Source of the DNA: Hydractinia symbiolongicarpus | Taxonomy: Eukaryota; Cnidaria; Hydrozoa; Anthoathecata; Hydractiniidae | Assembly (NCBI RefSeq): GCF_029227915.1 | Contig: NC_079882.1 | Location: 7,750,001 to 7,814,000 of the forward strand | Length of the DNA: 64,000 nucleotides | Direction of reading: 5' to 3' | In this document: positions 38,273 to 50,900 of the stretch, piece after piece | Layout of the letters: each line of letters starts with the position of its first letter | How positions within the stretch are numbered: position 1 is the stretch's first letter | Program-made: the position numbers and the translations under genes | Notes under the pieces: generated by a model | Database searches by the model: none | Told to the model about the DNA's origin: nothing | Seen by the model: only the letters and a program-made list of their open reading frames with translations

Positions 38273-40696
38273 AGATATGCACAACAACAACAAAACTTTC
38301 TTAAATTGTGATTATTCTTCATCAAATCATGTGGTTAAATACTTTTTAAGTTTGAAATTGTGTTTATATAATTGCTTTTTGATATTGCTACTCTGTTTCT
38401 AGTCGGATGTATTCTTAATATTCTATCGATGAGTTACGTTATCGACCTGAGTATAAAAATTGCGCATATTAACCCTTTTTGTGTCTATGAAAGAGAATCT
38501 CTTTATTAGCCCATGTAAAATAAATATATGTGCTAAGAATTAACGTAGTATTATCTCTTTCATCTTGGTGTTGCTGTCTTACGATCTATCACAGCATGGA
38601 AGTGGAAAGGTCGCAGACTTTTCCTACGGCGCGGAATCGGAAAAACGATCTTAGTGCACTCTAGTTTTCGTATTGTCTTTGTAAGAAACAAAACGATGAT
38701 AGACATAACAAGAGGTTATTATGTGAAAGGTGTTTCTATTAATTTTTTGATTATGTGTCGTCAACCAAAGTTGAGGCTAGTATATTGAGGGAAGGGGGAT
38801 GCGGTAGTGCATTACCGCTAGGAGGTGGGTGTTGTTGGGCAAAACATTTTCCTAAACAAAATTTATCGTGTGTTGGCTTATATTTCATAACGTTTGTAGG
38901 AATAATTTCTAGATAACACAAGACAAACAAAATTTATGCATTAGACGATGACTGTCAGCAATATTTTATGCTGACGTCAGCTTTTTTAATCAATATTCCA
39001 GTTTTCAAAGAATTTTTTACATATAATTTCGTTGTCATTTATAACTTTTAGCACTTCTTTTCACATCTTCCTGACAAACACAAAAAACAACTACTTTTTA
39101 GTAAACGTTGGTATTTCGCGCTGGCTGAAATCGTTAAAGTCCATCGTGAATAATGTACAAGTACGAGTATTACAAGTAAAGTTTATAACAACAGCGTCAG
39201 TGTGAGATCATTGCACGAAGACGATCACTTTTATTGTAATCGCCTCCTACTCCAGGATAAAAACCACCGTACTCTGTAATAGCCAAACTAGAGGTTCTTA
39301 TCGCTTTTTTCGGTTGGGAAAACCTTTGAGATTGCTACGCAATGACGACGTATACAATTTCCAACATAATTTCCTATTTAACAATGTTTAGACAGAATAA
39401 TAAATATTGGACTATTGTTGATTGTTGCGTCATCCTTTATCTCCAAGATTTGTTTTGGGAGAAGAAGAAGAATCTTAATAACGCTACTTAAATTTGTGCT
39501 TTGATGTCTGCTTTGTCTTGCTGTCTATATATAAAAGCCAAATCATAATATCGCAAGTATAATTGTTAGTGGTCAAAACTGCTATTGTATTACCCACAGT
39601 TTTTATAATAACGTGCTGTTCAAGTTATAATACGGATGCGTTATTTACAGACTCGAACATGTTAAAAATATAGTAGCGTGACCTAACAATAGTGCTGCGC
39701 CATTAACCGGGACATTATTTTACCTTCTTGGCACACGCTGCAATAAATGACCATTGTTACTATTCTCGACTTTCCCTCACTTTTATGACAGTATGTTGCG
39801 TATTTATTTGAAAGGATATTTTTGTTTCTATTCCAATTTGTTTTAAACAGATTAGGACACTTCCGCTCTTTACTGCAGGGTACTTTACAGAATACTGTTG
39901 CAAAATTAAATAGACCGTTCCTGGAGTTTAGCTGATACTTTTCGTTATAATTTCGTGATTTCTAACCGACTTATTAAGTACTAAATTTAGCTAGATGTGG
40001 CACCTTTTCCGGTTAGGAACCCCATTTAATATTTGTCCCTTACGGTAGTATAACATTTATACTTCTTTTTTCAAAACGCCCATTTCCCCTTAACGAGCAT
40101 CAAGGGCGCTTAATCGTGCATTTATTGACTGTTTTTAGTTACTTATTCAAAAAATTCACGAGTTACGTGGCATCACCTAGGCACATGGCAGTTCTCCCTA
40201 ACGGCAACTCATAACACTCATAACGATAAAGGCAATGTAATAAGGATTCACAAGGTACACGTTTTTTGTTATAAGCAAATGATGTTAGGGTGAATGATGA
40301 ATAATGTAGCAAATTACGGAAATTTTGTTCATTGTTTTTGCATAACTAAATATAAATATAGAAAAATAACATACATAAAAATGTCAAGTGACGCACATAA
40401 AACATAACTTGTATACTGCAAAACGATATAACTATTTTTAACAAATGGTACTTATTTTAATCCATACTCTTGTCTCCGTTAAGAATTAAAACGTGCGCTA
40501 CAGATCTTTTTTTTAACGAACCATAAGAATTCAAAGAAAATGAAAACATTCTCGATACATACAATGAGGAGCGTTTAATAGTGGGAAAAATAATTAAAAG
40601 TGTGCGAAACTACACCAAATTATAGTTAAATGTTTCGTACAGTAAAGGTAGAAATAAAACAGTTTAAAGACACTTTCTTCTGGAACTTTTTCTGTA

Positions 40697-42740
40697 CTAC
40701 AAGCGCTCATATTTAAGCCTTGTTTGTATTTGCGACATGTCAAAGTTTTGTAGTACACGTTTTCCAACAGAGCTTGATTCGAGTGCACGTTCTACTCTAT
40801 TGATGGATATTGGTCCAGAACGAATGATCTCGGCACACTTTTCGACAATGATGTTAGCTTCAACATTTGAGAAAAATTTTTCCTTCCCAGAAACTGTATT
40901 TTCATAATCATCATCTTCACTTTCTTCGTCAACATCTTCGTTTTCACCATGATGCTTATCTACTATATCAAAAACAAAATTGTGTTTTCGCAACAAGAGC
41001 ACACCACACACTATTAAGCCTTAACTAAAGAAATATTGGATCGGGCTGCTTTAAGTGCATAAACTTTCGCAACAGAAATATTCGCGAATTGTAAATTTCA
41101 CAAAAAAATTGCATATCGCGAGTTTCTGCCTGTGAAAGCTTCAGTGCTTTTTTCAAAATCAATTAAGCTAGCAAGTAGCACAACACAAACATACCTCCTT
41201 TTGACACAGATTGTTTGTATTCAGTTGCAATAGAGGAGCATGAGTTGTCAACAGCATCGTTACCATCTATTAAAAGATAGGAAATGAATTCTTTTGAATA
41301 TAATAAAAAAACAGGCACAATTTTCATGAAAATCTTTATATTTATACTAACGTAGAACAAATAAAAGTCACCAATACAACATATAAGAAGAAAAATGCGA
41401 TAGTTTTAACCTACCTTTCTCCTCTTCCGTGACTCCATAGCGCCAGTAGCTTCTCAATTTATCTAAAATCTGCCTATCAGACAAATGAATAAGATGGATA
41501 AACTTTTCACGTAGATTACGTACATCGCCAATTCTGACAGATTTCGCAGTCAAAAACTGCTTAAATAGAGTCTCCAACTCCCCGACTTCGGCATCAGTCC
41601 ACGTTTTCTTTTTTTCGTAAATATTTGTTTTGCCACGTTTGTTGAAAGTTTCCTCCAAGGCAGCTGTACCCTTAAGGGCATACTTTTCCTTTTCTATCAA
41701 ACGGTAGTATTTTTTGAGGTGCTCTCAGAGTGCGTCAACAGGCTAGCAACATATGGAGCTTCACTTGGATTTTTATCTTCAATGATGTTGGATCCAGACT
41801 TTTGAAATATATTTGAAGTGATGTTTTTCCTCACTGGCGGATCGTTTTCACCATAAACACCGGACCTTTTCCAAGTGCTATTAATTTGTTTCGATATTGC
41901 TCCAGATTCTAACATCTTGCCATTATATGAAACAAAAACATTTTCAAAGTCACTGTGTATCTGACTGCGAATTGAATCGAAAAAAATTAAGAGCTGTTTG
42001 TACAAGGTTTCTCTCGTACACAGATTAACAGGACAGTGTTTCCTAAATGTCTAGTGACGTTTTACTTTAATAATATATTTACCATCACGAAATACAGCAG
42101 CCTTCACCTCATCGATGTTCATGTTGCTAGGTACGCCAGACCTCTGACAATTAATTATAGTTATTTCCGTTATGAGAAAATCCCGTATACACGCATATTC
42201 TTGACGAGACAAGGTGTTTTCTCGGTAAGGGCTACGAAAATTTTTAATTATCGAGATAGCCTCCTTTGCACTGGCAGACTCCTCATACCGTTGGATCTGC
42301 TCAGGCGTGATAAGAACTTGTTGCTCCTCCATCTGTCTCTCAAGCTGCTGTATCTCTACCGTTCCATTATTAGATTTGCTCCATCGAGATACACTAACTT
42401 TCATCCTTAAAATCATATCTGGTGCTATTCCAGGTAGATGGATCTCCTCAGTAAGGAGAAAGTCATAGAAGTGTGGCAGTGACAAAATATACCGTTTAAT
42501 GGTTAAAGCTTTGTATTTCTTTGTCTTTTCGGCATACGTTGTCAAAAAGGTGTCGCGAATTTTATATTTTCTGACTAAATCACTGAGATACGAGGAATCC
42601 AAAGCTGCCCAAATATCTCTCAATTGCTGCTTTGACTGAATAGCACTCTTTTGGCAACTCTTCCCTCCATCAACTGAAATTTTATATGTCACAAACCTCT
42701 CTAAAATTTCAGCAGAGTCAACCACTTCGTCATCTTCCAT
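40697..42740 (-). pseudogene. Tyrosine-recombinase-like protein with C-terminal SANT-like domains, disrupted
   Basis: Exons on the minus strand: 42740 to 41415, 41266-41195 and 41010-40697, with phase-1 introns. The first exon starts MEDDEVVDSAEIL. It has an N-terminal helical, phage-integrase-like region (YILSLPHFYDFLL) and a core with NCQRSGV, which aligns with the first catalytic-Arg region. VFVSYNGKML and PPVRKNI follow; the last sits at the HxxR position with Pro for His. LLTHSESTSK then YYRL carry the final His/Tyr box. After that come TWTDAEVGELETLFKQF ... ILDKLRSYWRYG and, in the last exon, an acidic stretch then FFSNVEANIIVEKCAEIIR ... IQTRLKYERL; both look like SANT/Myb-type helices. 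The core is broken by an in-frame TAG at 42051-42053, where relatives have Lys. A one-base frameshift in an A run (about 41710-41715) falls just before the YYR motif. Downstream splice sites remain intact, so decay is recent, or both lesions are sequencing errors. Confidence 0.75.
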
Positions 42741-43416
42741 GTCACTATCCGAATCTGTTACTTCGGATCAGTGGCGATCATCAGTGGCGACATGCTTGGC
42801 AGGGATGGATGTCATATGTGTACGTCGTTGTTTGATGCAACGTCACACACCCTGGCTAATTTCAACATACTATATTAGTAAGGTCCTTTTGATAGTTTGT
42901 GGACGTCTTGGAGGTGCAAACTCATTCTTTTGTTTCGACAACCTAAAACCTAACACATGGTTTCCTCAATCCGTATATGCCAACGCAATATTTTGCCTTA
43001 CTCTGGGGCCAATAGTGTACTTCTATCATGTGCCGAGATAAATTTGTAACACAACTATCACATGACTGTAATGGACATTTTTTGCGGTTTCTATGAAACA
43101 ATTCAAACAATTAAATTAACATAGTTTGAGACTGCAAGAAAACGGTGGGAAACAGAAATTTCTTCTTAGTATTTTAATTGCAATATGTCTTGCACGAGTT
43201 GAATTTCGCAGGAATATATTACATTTAAACTAAGATTTTCGGCAGAATGAAGCTTTTGCAGAATATTTTTGTTCGAATTTCTGGTTTAGCTAATTTTTTT
43301 TCTCTTTTACTTTCAAATAATAATTTGAATACATTAATAATATAATTCGAATAAAGGAGATACGAGAAACAAAAAATCTACATGTTGTAAATAGTATATG
43401 GCAGTAAAAATCATAC

Positions 43417-44003
43417 TTTTCTATAGGTAAGCTTGTAGAGTCTGTTGAAAGTTGGTTCTCGAGCTCTGAAATTTTCTTCTTCAACCTGATATTTTCTCTC
43501 ATCAACATACTAAGGCAAGGATAAAAGAATCTAAAATTAGTAACAGTTAAAGCTGCAGACTCTTTCTTATATGCGCAACTTCAATTCTTAATTTAATCTT
43601 AAATTAGATGGTTATACAGCAATTTCAGTACATATTAAAAAAGAAATGAACATACCTTTTTAAACTATTTGACGTAGACGATGTTTCAACCTGAAACAAA
43701 CAATATCAAAACCTGATTATAGACCTGACAATAAAAGAAAGACTTTCATCGTTTTTTCCAATGACTTTTAATTTGCAATGAAGCGCCTCAACATTTTTAC
43801 TTCGTACCCTGATGTCACTATCAACATCACTATAAAATTTGACAAAAAACCTAGCTGAAAATTTCCTTATTTTTGTTATAAAAAATTATAATAAGTAACA
43901 ATGTGTTTAGAAAAATGTGTGCCATACTTACTTTCCAATTGTTACCATTTTTTTCCCAAGATAATAGGATAGGCCATGCCATCAGTCCCATTCCTTGTAA
44001 TAA
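43417..44003 (-). CDS. Three phase-compatible exons with a leucine-zipper-like segment
   Basis: Minus-strand exons 44003-43932, 43690-43656 and 43509-43417 have GT/AG ends and agreeing phases (0, 0 to 2, 2). They read LLQGMGLMAWPILLSWEKNG then NNWK, VETSSTSNSLKS, and MLMRENIRLKKKISELENQL then STDSTSLPIE. The last part is a basic, heptad-patterned coiled coil. I do not recognise the family. The chain ends in phase 2. One possible acceptor just before the ATG at 42740 would join it in frame to the tyrosine-recombinase-like ORF, but that acceptor has a poor pyrimidine tract. It could be that gene's 5' part or a fragment of another gene. Confidence 0.4.
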
Positions 44004-44240
44004 CTGTTATGGTACCAACCAATACAAATGATTCTTGAAGATTTCGCTATATAAAAATGTATACACATATATTTACCATTGTCAAAAAAAAATTCACACA
44101 CTTTGTGCCAACTGTATTAAAAAGACTTCCACACAGCTACATATAGTTTTAAAAATATGTTAAAAAGGTGAGTTGATACAAAGGAAGTTGAGTTTAGATC
44201 TAACACAGTCTAGATCAGATTGGAAGAGGGTCATTAATAT

Positions 44241-44303
44241 ACCCCGTCCAACCCATGCTAGCATGGAAAACGGACGTTAAGCCGAGAATGATGATGATGA
44301 TGT
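44241..44303 (+). mobile_element. SINE-like 3' fragment with GAT tail
   Basis: CCCGTCCAACCCATGCTAGC, then ATGGAAAACGGACGTTAA and a (GAT)n-type tail, closely resembles a repeat tail that I remember as very common in cephalopod and some cnidarian transcripts. No pol III A/B boxes are seen upstream, so this is a 5'-truncated copy. The match is from memory and not searched. Confidence 0.5.
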
Positions 44304-45835
44304 GAGTATGGATTGTGTGATTCCATAATATGTGGAATATGATATTTCTGTATATAATTCAGTTTATATTAAATATATTAATAATATTAATTATATTAGC
44401 CAGTTTATATTAATTATATTAAAAATTACCTTCCGTAAAGAATAATTTTCACAAATTAGTCATTTTAAAAAATTTCAAAAATTTATTTTTGAAATAAATG
44501 TTTGAAACGAATAATTTCAACTTGCTTTGCAGTGAATTAGTTTGCAATTTTAGTTTAGGTCCTTATAAATTATTTGGGATTTATATAGCTTTCAATTAAA
44601 GCTGCTTACAAGATTCAGAAATCTTTTTGTTTTGCTAAAAATTCATGTTGATTAATTTTAACAAATAAACCTTTTTGCAGGAAAGACTTATTTTCACAAA
44701 TTGACTTTTGCAGAAATTGTACACGTATATATTTTCACTAATTGTCGATACAAAACTTCCTAGAAATAAAAATATACTGTTAAGAACAAGAAAAAGGTAT
44801 ATAATAGTATATATATAATAGGTGTATACACACAAAAGACTGTTGTTTACCTTACTATTACCAAAACTCATGATAAAATATGCTTCCTACTTTTCTTGTG
44901 ACCTGCTTTGACAATTCCAACTTGAAAAATGATTTTTTTTATTCTGACAATGTAAAATATATATGAAATACTTGAGCAAAGCACAACTGCAGTGTGATAT
45001 AAAAGAAAGCTTAATTGTGTACTTAACTAAATTATCATAATAAAAACCGGTGATATAAGTTCTTTGAAAGCATGGGTACAACAGACAACACACTTTTTTA
45101 ACAATAATTTATAACAGCTTTTGTTATGATTTGATATCATTTTGATTAGGAATAATATATCTATAAACAACACTGGTTGTTTAAAACAAGTGTGTGGGGT
45201 CTCCAGATAAACAACTTCAAGCATGGTCATTATTTTTAAAAAACAAGAGAAAAATAAACAAAATGTTTTAAAAACAAATAGGTGTGAGTCTCTAGAAAAA
45301 CAACTTCAAGTATGGCTATTGTCTTTAAAGAAACAAGAAAAACATAAGTAAGAATAAATTTAGTGAAAATAAAATGAGCTTTTAAACAAACGCTCAGAGG
45401 TCATATCAAAATACCAACATGAGAATAAGGACTATATAAAAACACACTACAGCAATATACTTAACTACACAAAAAGACTACCAAGAAACATAATGCTATT
45501 GTTAAATGACCATAGCTATAGCTCTTTAATTCTACTAATGTTATTTCATTGAACAAACCTAAAAAGTTCAGATTGCTATTTGGGGTGATACTAGCTACAA
45601 AACGTTAGCTAGCTATGCACTTTGGTTGCCCACAAAAAATATATTTACATAAGCATTTACAACATTTAAAACTGTTAAATGACAAAATAAAACTTACCAA
45701 AGAAAAAAAGCTTTTCTGTTTCTTATATCTGATTGATATGATTAAAAAACAACAACAACAATCCTTAACTGAGAGTATCTTTCACGCCGCAAGCCGCCCT
45801 TATGATTTATTTTTAATATTTGCACATGCGCGTTG

Positions 45836-45956
45836 ACGTAGAAAACGTAACCGCCATGTCGTGGGTAACCGACGTAACCTAAGCGTAACCTACTGCTGGG
45901 TAGGAAACGTAACCGTCGTACGTAGGAAAGGTAACCCACGTAGAAAACGTAACCTA
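45836..45956. repeat. Cluster of GTAGAAAACGTAACC motifs
   Basis: At least six copies of CGTAACC or a near variant in 120 bases, several inside the longer GTAGAAAACGTAACC or TAGGAAACGTAACC. The same longer motif, inverted, occurs at about 37677. Both clusters lie beside a CT microsatellite. Confidence 0.6.
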
Positions 45957-46007
45957 AAACAGTAGGATTCGGTACTGTTTTCGGTCAGGAGAGTAACTGT
46001 GAATATA

Positions 46008-46011
<4 letters not shown>

Positions 46012-46057
<46 letters not shown>
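46012..46057. repeat. (CT)n microsatellite
   Basis: About 23 uninterrupted CT units. Confidence 0.95.
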
Positions 46058-46059
<2 letters not shown>

Positions 46060-47019
46060 CCTGATAATATTGTTAGCATTAGTTGGTATTGCATGGTAAA
46101 TCAGTGCCAAACCACCAAATAATAAATGCGACTACTTTTATTTCAACCTCGTCCCCAGGATATGCCAGTTTTTTTAAACTTGGACGGATCAGTGCAAATA
46201 GAAACAAGCCCTGGAGAAGAGGTTGCTTTTATTCAATAGCGGAAGCGTGTCTTAACGTAGCATAAAATGGCTGAATTAAAATGTAATTAAGTTCTTTTAT
46301 AGAAACGCAGAAACTACAAAACAAAGTCTCCATGGTCAAACATTTGTTCAGCCTCTTATGAAAATTGCCCTAATATTTCAATGATCTACTAGGTCTATAT
46401 AAACCTGGTTTTTTATAGAAAACGTAATTCTTGAAAGGGACTACGAAACGTAAAAAATTTGTTATTCATAAACAAGTTGTCTAGACGTCTATGTGGTTTT
46501 AAAGTGAGCATAATTTCTTGCACCTTTTTTATTAGTCCGTTTATTACACGTCATTCTTCAGAAATTGCGGAGATTGAGCTTATTGAATCGTTTCGTAGCC
46601 CCCTTTTTTAAGCCTTGTGATATCTTACCATTTTATCAAACACTCTATTGCTATCACTAATAATACTCTTAGATTTCTTCTTTAATGATAAGGAAAGCGT
46701 ATAAAAATGTAATAAAATAGTATAAAAATGTATGAAACAAAATAATATTTTTTACACTATCTTTTATAATAATACAATGCATTTTATTTAGTCCAAATCT
46801 GCAACCCAAAAAAACTCTTTATAAAATCGTATTATTTTAAAATCAAAATTGCGCATGATTGGTTGATAATTCTTTTCTTTACAGACATCAAGTTTATCTG
46901 TCTGGTTTCAGCATACGAATGTTAGCGAAAACCGTGTCTATTTATAAAAAAATGAATAGAGAAAATAACATTAACTTGTCTTTTTTATGATTTTCATTTA
47001 CATATTACCTCCCATTTAA

Positions 47020-47125
47020 ATTGGACCCTCTTGCATCCTGAGTTCTCTTCTAAGGTCCTGGGTCTTGGCTCCTCATTTAGATTCCTGGATCCTCCTCTAG
47101 AGTCTTGCATTCTGGCTCCTTTAGG
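47020..47125. repeat. Degenerate TCCTGGGTCTTGGCTCC minisatellite
   Basis: Diverged units built on TCCTGrrTCyT(s)nCTC followed by a CTAGAG/TTAGAT-like end (GCATCCTGAGTTCTCTTC, GGTCCTGGGTCTTGGCTCC, TTCCTGGATCCTCCTC, CATTCTGGCTCC). About four units are visible. Confidence 0.45.
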
Positions 47126-47944
47126 TTTTCGCTTCTCGGTTTTCCGGTATGCCTCTTTCATAGTCTATTTTTATTATGAATAATGTTTTATGCCCAAATA
47201 CATATTCTTTTAATTTACAGTTCTCGTAAAGTAAGGCTTAAAAAACCTTTTTCGGTCAAAAACTTGCCTAAAACTATCTCTATACAGCGGAGATTTCCAT
47301 AAAGCTGACATCTGTATAAAGCGGACAATTTTTTTTTAACTGATGGTGTCTGCTTTAGAAATATTCAACTTACATTAAAAACAATCATAGGATGTTAAGG
47401 TACACTCGCAAATAAGCATAACACCTCTCACACGCATATCCCTTTAAATACGTTTTCAGCATTTTTTTCATTTTGCCCGCAATTTATGGCGTCAGAAAAT
47501 AAAAAGAGGAAAAAGAACACTTAGAAGACAAGATTGCATGATCACCCAAGGTCGCCTAACGCAAGCCTTGAGATTTCTGTGCTACTGTTAGCGCAAGCCA
47601 AAATTGAGTTAAAATTGGAGTTAGAAAATAAGTAGTCGTTTTTAGCGTGGAAATGATGAACTAATCATCAAAAATATCATTGATATAAATAAATATATTT
47701 ATCACGTGTTAAAAATATGTAATACAAACTAACAATATAAATATATAATTATAATTGTATAAATATAATGTTTTCTGTACAAAATTTATCAAAACTTGTT
47801 TTGTTTTTTGATTAGATAAAATTTTTTTGAGCACAACTTTTTTCTTAATATTTTTTAGTTCAATGCATTACATCTAATTTTTTTTAATCTTTTTAAAGAC
47901 TTTTGAGTCTCATTGTTTTGTAACTTTATTTCGTTTTCTATTCT

Positions 47945-50900
47945 CTATTTATTTTCTTCTTGCTCCAACCAATGTTTGATATTTTCAATCGCCATTTTAT
48001 TCGAATCTCTATCAGCATGACGTCGGATGTTATTTCTAATTTTCTCTAAAATTTGTTTTTCCGTTCGTGAACCTTTCGCACCGATTGGGTGTGCATCGAA
48101 GAACTCTTTAACCTGAAATTGATTGATATTCACTTAAAAAAATGATGCTAATTATTATTAGCTATTCATTTACTAATCACAAAATGGCGTTCAGAAACTC
48201 ACGCCCGAGTAACTACCCACCCTCCTCCGCACTACTGTGACTCATGTACACATTGTTTTAAATTACGCAATGATGAATCTTTATTTATGCATTATACATA
48301 CCTCTCTATATTGTTTCCATGTACTGAAACCACCTGCAACTTCATTCATGAGTTGTCCCAACTGATAGCCACCACCATACCTGTTAAAATTAATGTAGTC
48401 TTTAGACTTCTAATGACTTGTTACAGACATCAACTTTACGTTTACATTTGACTCTTTATCAAAGATCAAACTAAAGAATTTGTTATAAGGCAACATTACT
48501 ATCCTCACAATTGAAGAAATATTTAGTTACCTCTCTCTGAAATTATCATAATTCTTTACAACAAATTCCCAAACTTGCTGACGAGAGCCGATTTTAACAA
48601 TATTTGCTAGCAACGGAATCGTATCTTGCACGCGCATGGTATTCTTGTCCAATGAGCGCTCCAATATTCTACGAAAATTAAGTGCAAACCGTTATTGACC
48701 ATATTTTTCAATACTACTTATCATTTCCAAAAAAATAATATTTTTCACAAGATGAACTTAAGAAAACCCACAGAGAAATTTCCTTACTGCGCGACTTTTT
48801 CTTTCTCTTTAAATTGTGCGAAAGCTTTCATCACGATTTTCCTATCAGTATCAACTTCACTTTTTACATACAACTGCCATAAGTAATCCCAATGACTCTC
48901 TTTCGTTGAGTTGTATCCATATGTCAGTGCTAGGGCTCGAATCTCAGCTGTTATGGGAAGTCTATGGACAAAAAAAACACCAAACGATTAGGTTTAAGTA
49001 GATATATTTTACAAATTTAAAATTTCCTTTAACTACCACAAAAATGTGCTCCTTTTTCAACGAGAAGATGTAAAACCACCCATCCCCTTCATAATTCCTC
49101 TATTTTTGCAATTTAGCCATAATAATAGCTCACAAGATAAATAATGAACTATTTTGCAGCTAGTCATATTACTCTCATGGTTTCAAGGTAAATTAAATAA
49201 ATATAAAAACATTTGTTGGGGGGAGGGGGTCTTCGGATTCAAGATATTATGTAACAAGTGGGTGCGCGCGTGGACGGGTTGGTGGATGGCTGAGTGGAAC
49301 TAGGTTTGTAACGGTGCGTTACAAGAGTGAGAGGTCGGTGGATTAAAAAAACAAAGTTACCACTTGTGAGTTTCTTCTTTATTCTGCAATATACAGATAA
49401 AATAATCAAGAATCACATAATAACATATCGAGAATAAAGCTTTCCAGGTGAATTTAAATACATACTTTTTTCCTTGTACCAACTCCTCAAATATGTCCTG
49501 TACCCTCTCTCTGTAATCGTTCCGTAAGTGATGTTTTAACACGAAAGAGAAGGACTCCATGATCTGTAATCTACAAAATAAGGTAAGATACAAAGTGTCG
49601 TAAAATGCAATCACGACAACAACAGCAACAAGCAAAAAAACAAACTAAAACCTTTCAAATATGGTGAGATTTCTTTTTACAGTGTCATTGTCATAATCTA
49701 ACAGTGACATGGTAATAAGATGCGATTGTTGCTTCCAAAAGTATTTCTAATAATAAAATAAAAGTAAAATATAATAAAGCTTAAAATCTTACAAATATTT
49801 GGTTAAACCTCATTAAAAATTTTTGAATAAGAAGTTACGAAAAAAAGCTTGTAATTGCCTCCCACTTTCCTGTCGTTCTGAGGTGCCTAAAAAGCGCCTA
49901 GTGGAAATAGGGTTAATTGTTAATGTTTTAGTATAGTTTGATAAAACATTAACTTTCTGAAACAAATTTTAAATATTAAGATGATTGGATACTTTAAATT
50001 TCAGTACCAGAATTGAAATAAACTAGTCGTTAGCCCGTGGAAAAATCCACGGGTTCGCCCGTCCTTTTTATACCGCATTGCGTGCGTCTCCCTACTCGCA
50101 CAGCTAAGCTACCATTTTTCGTGACAGACAGACAGACGTATACGTGTATTTTAATATAGACTAGTCGTTGCCCGTGGAAAAATCCACGGGTTCGCCTGTC
50201 CTTTATATTTACTCGTCGCGACAAAGTTGTTAAAAATATATCGCATTTGATATTCGTGTTTCCGTAACATAATTTTCTAACTCAGCGGGGGGTCCGCGCA
50301 GAGACAGACAGACGTATACGGGTATTTTAATAGAGATAAACATAAACACCCTAATAAACATCCTCGCCCAAAGTTCTGTTACACAATATCAGATTTGCTA
50401 TAGCTTACTTGACGGCTAATAAGAAAGCAAGAACCTCTGGGAATGAGCTTGCACAATAGAAATTTTTTGTTTCAAACAGCAACCTTTTTTCCAGCACCTG
50501 CTTTTTCTTTTTCACATACAAACAGGCGATGGAAATCAGTTTGATGAAAAAGCTATTCTCTGATGTGATTACAAAAAACCAAAAGGATTTTATATTTACA
50601 ACTTTAGAAAGATGATTATTTTAGTACGAAATAATACTGCCTTTCTAAAACACAAATACACTGAAGTGACTATATCCGGTATAAATATTTGAAATAATAA
50701 TAATAAAAATAACAAAAAATCTTTCAAAAAAAAAATTTCGTTAAGGTATCATCTTATTACCTTTAGCTTTAATTTGACAGACTTCTCGTGTACCAATGGA
50801 TATAAACATTCAGTTCTTGAACGCATCATTGCCCATGGAATATACGCCCATTCTTTTGATAGATATTTCGTCATTTCCAACGCAATTATTGGATCTAGAA

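Larger units (their letters stand above)
27820..40690. other. Long gene-free AT-rich region
   Basis: I see no gene that I can support. Contents noted: an AATG microsatellite (30504-30545), a terminal-inverted-repeat element (31217-31667), an imperfect palindrome (36463-36496), a 20-bp palindrome (37548-37567), a CT microsatellite (37638-37665) and a possible inverted-repeat element (37678-38272). Open stretches such as 28364-28624 (-), 30110-30325 (+) and 32499-32822 (-) lack splice context or family resemblance. Confidence 0.45.
44010..47900. other. Gene-free repeat-rich region
   Basis: No supported exon. Contents: a SINE-like tail (44241-44303), a CGTAACC motif cluster (45836-45956), a long CT microsatellite (46012-46057), a possible interspersed repeat near 46140-46225 and a degenerate minisatellite (47020-47125). 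The 3' end of the aminopeptidase transcript lies at the right edge. Confidence 0.5.

Noticed and set aside
42036-42410. 124-codon plus-strand frame and similar plus-strand frames over the recombinase locus
   Set aside because: They are antisense shadows of the minus-strand coding sequence.
50030-50224. Open frames across the 50 and 62 kb repeats
   Set aside because: They read through Helitron-like repeats and hairpins, with the same peptides at both loci ([16 protein letters not shown] type); these are repeat translations, not genes.
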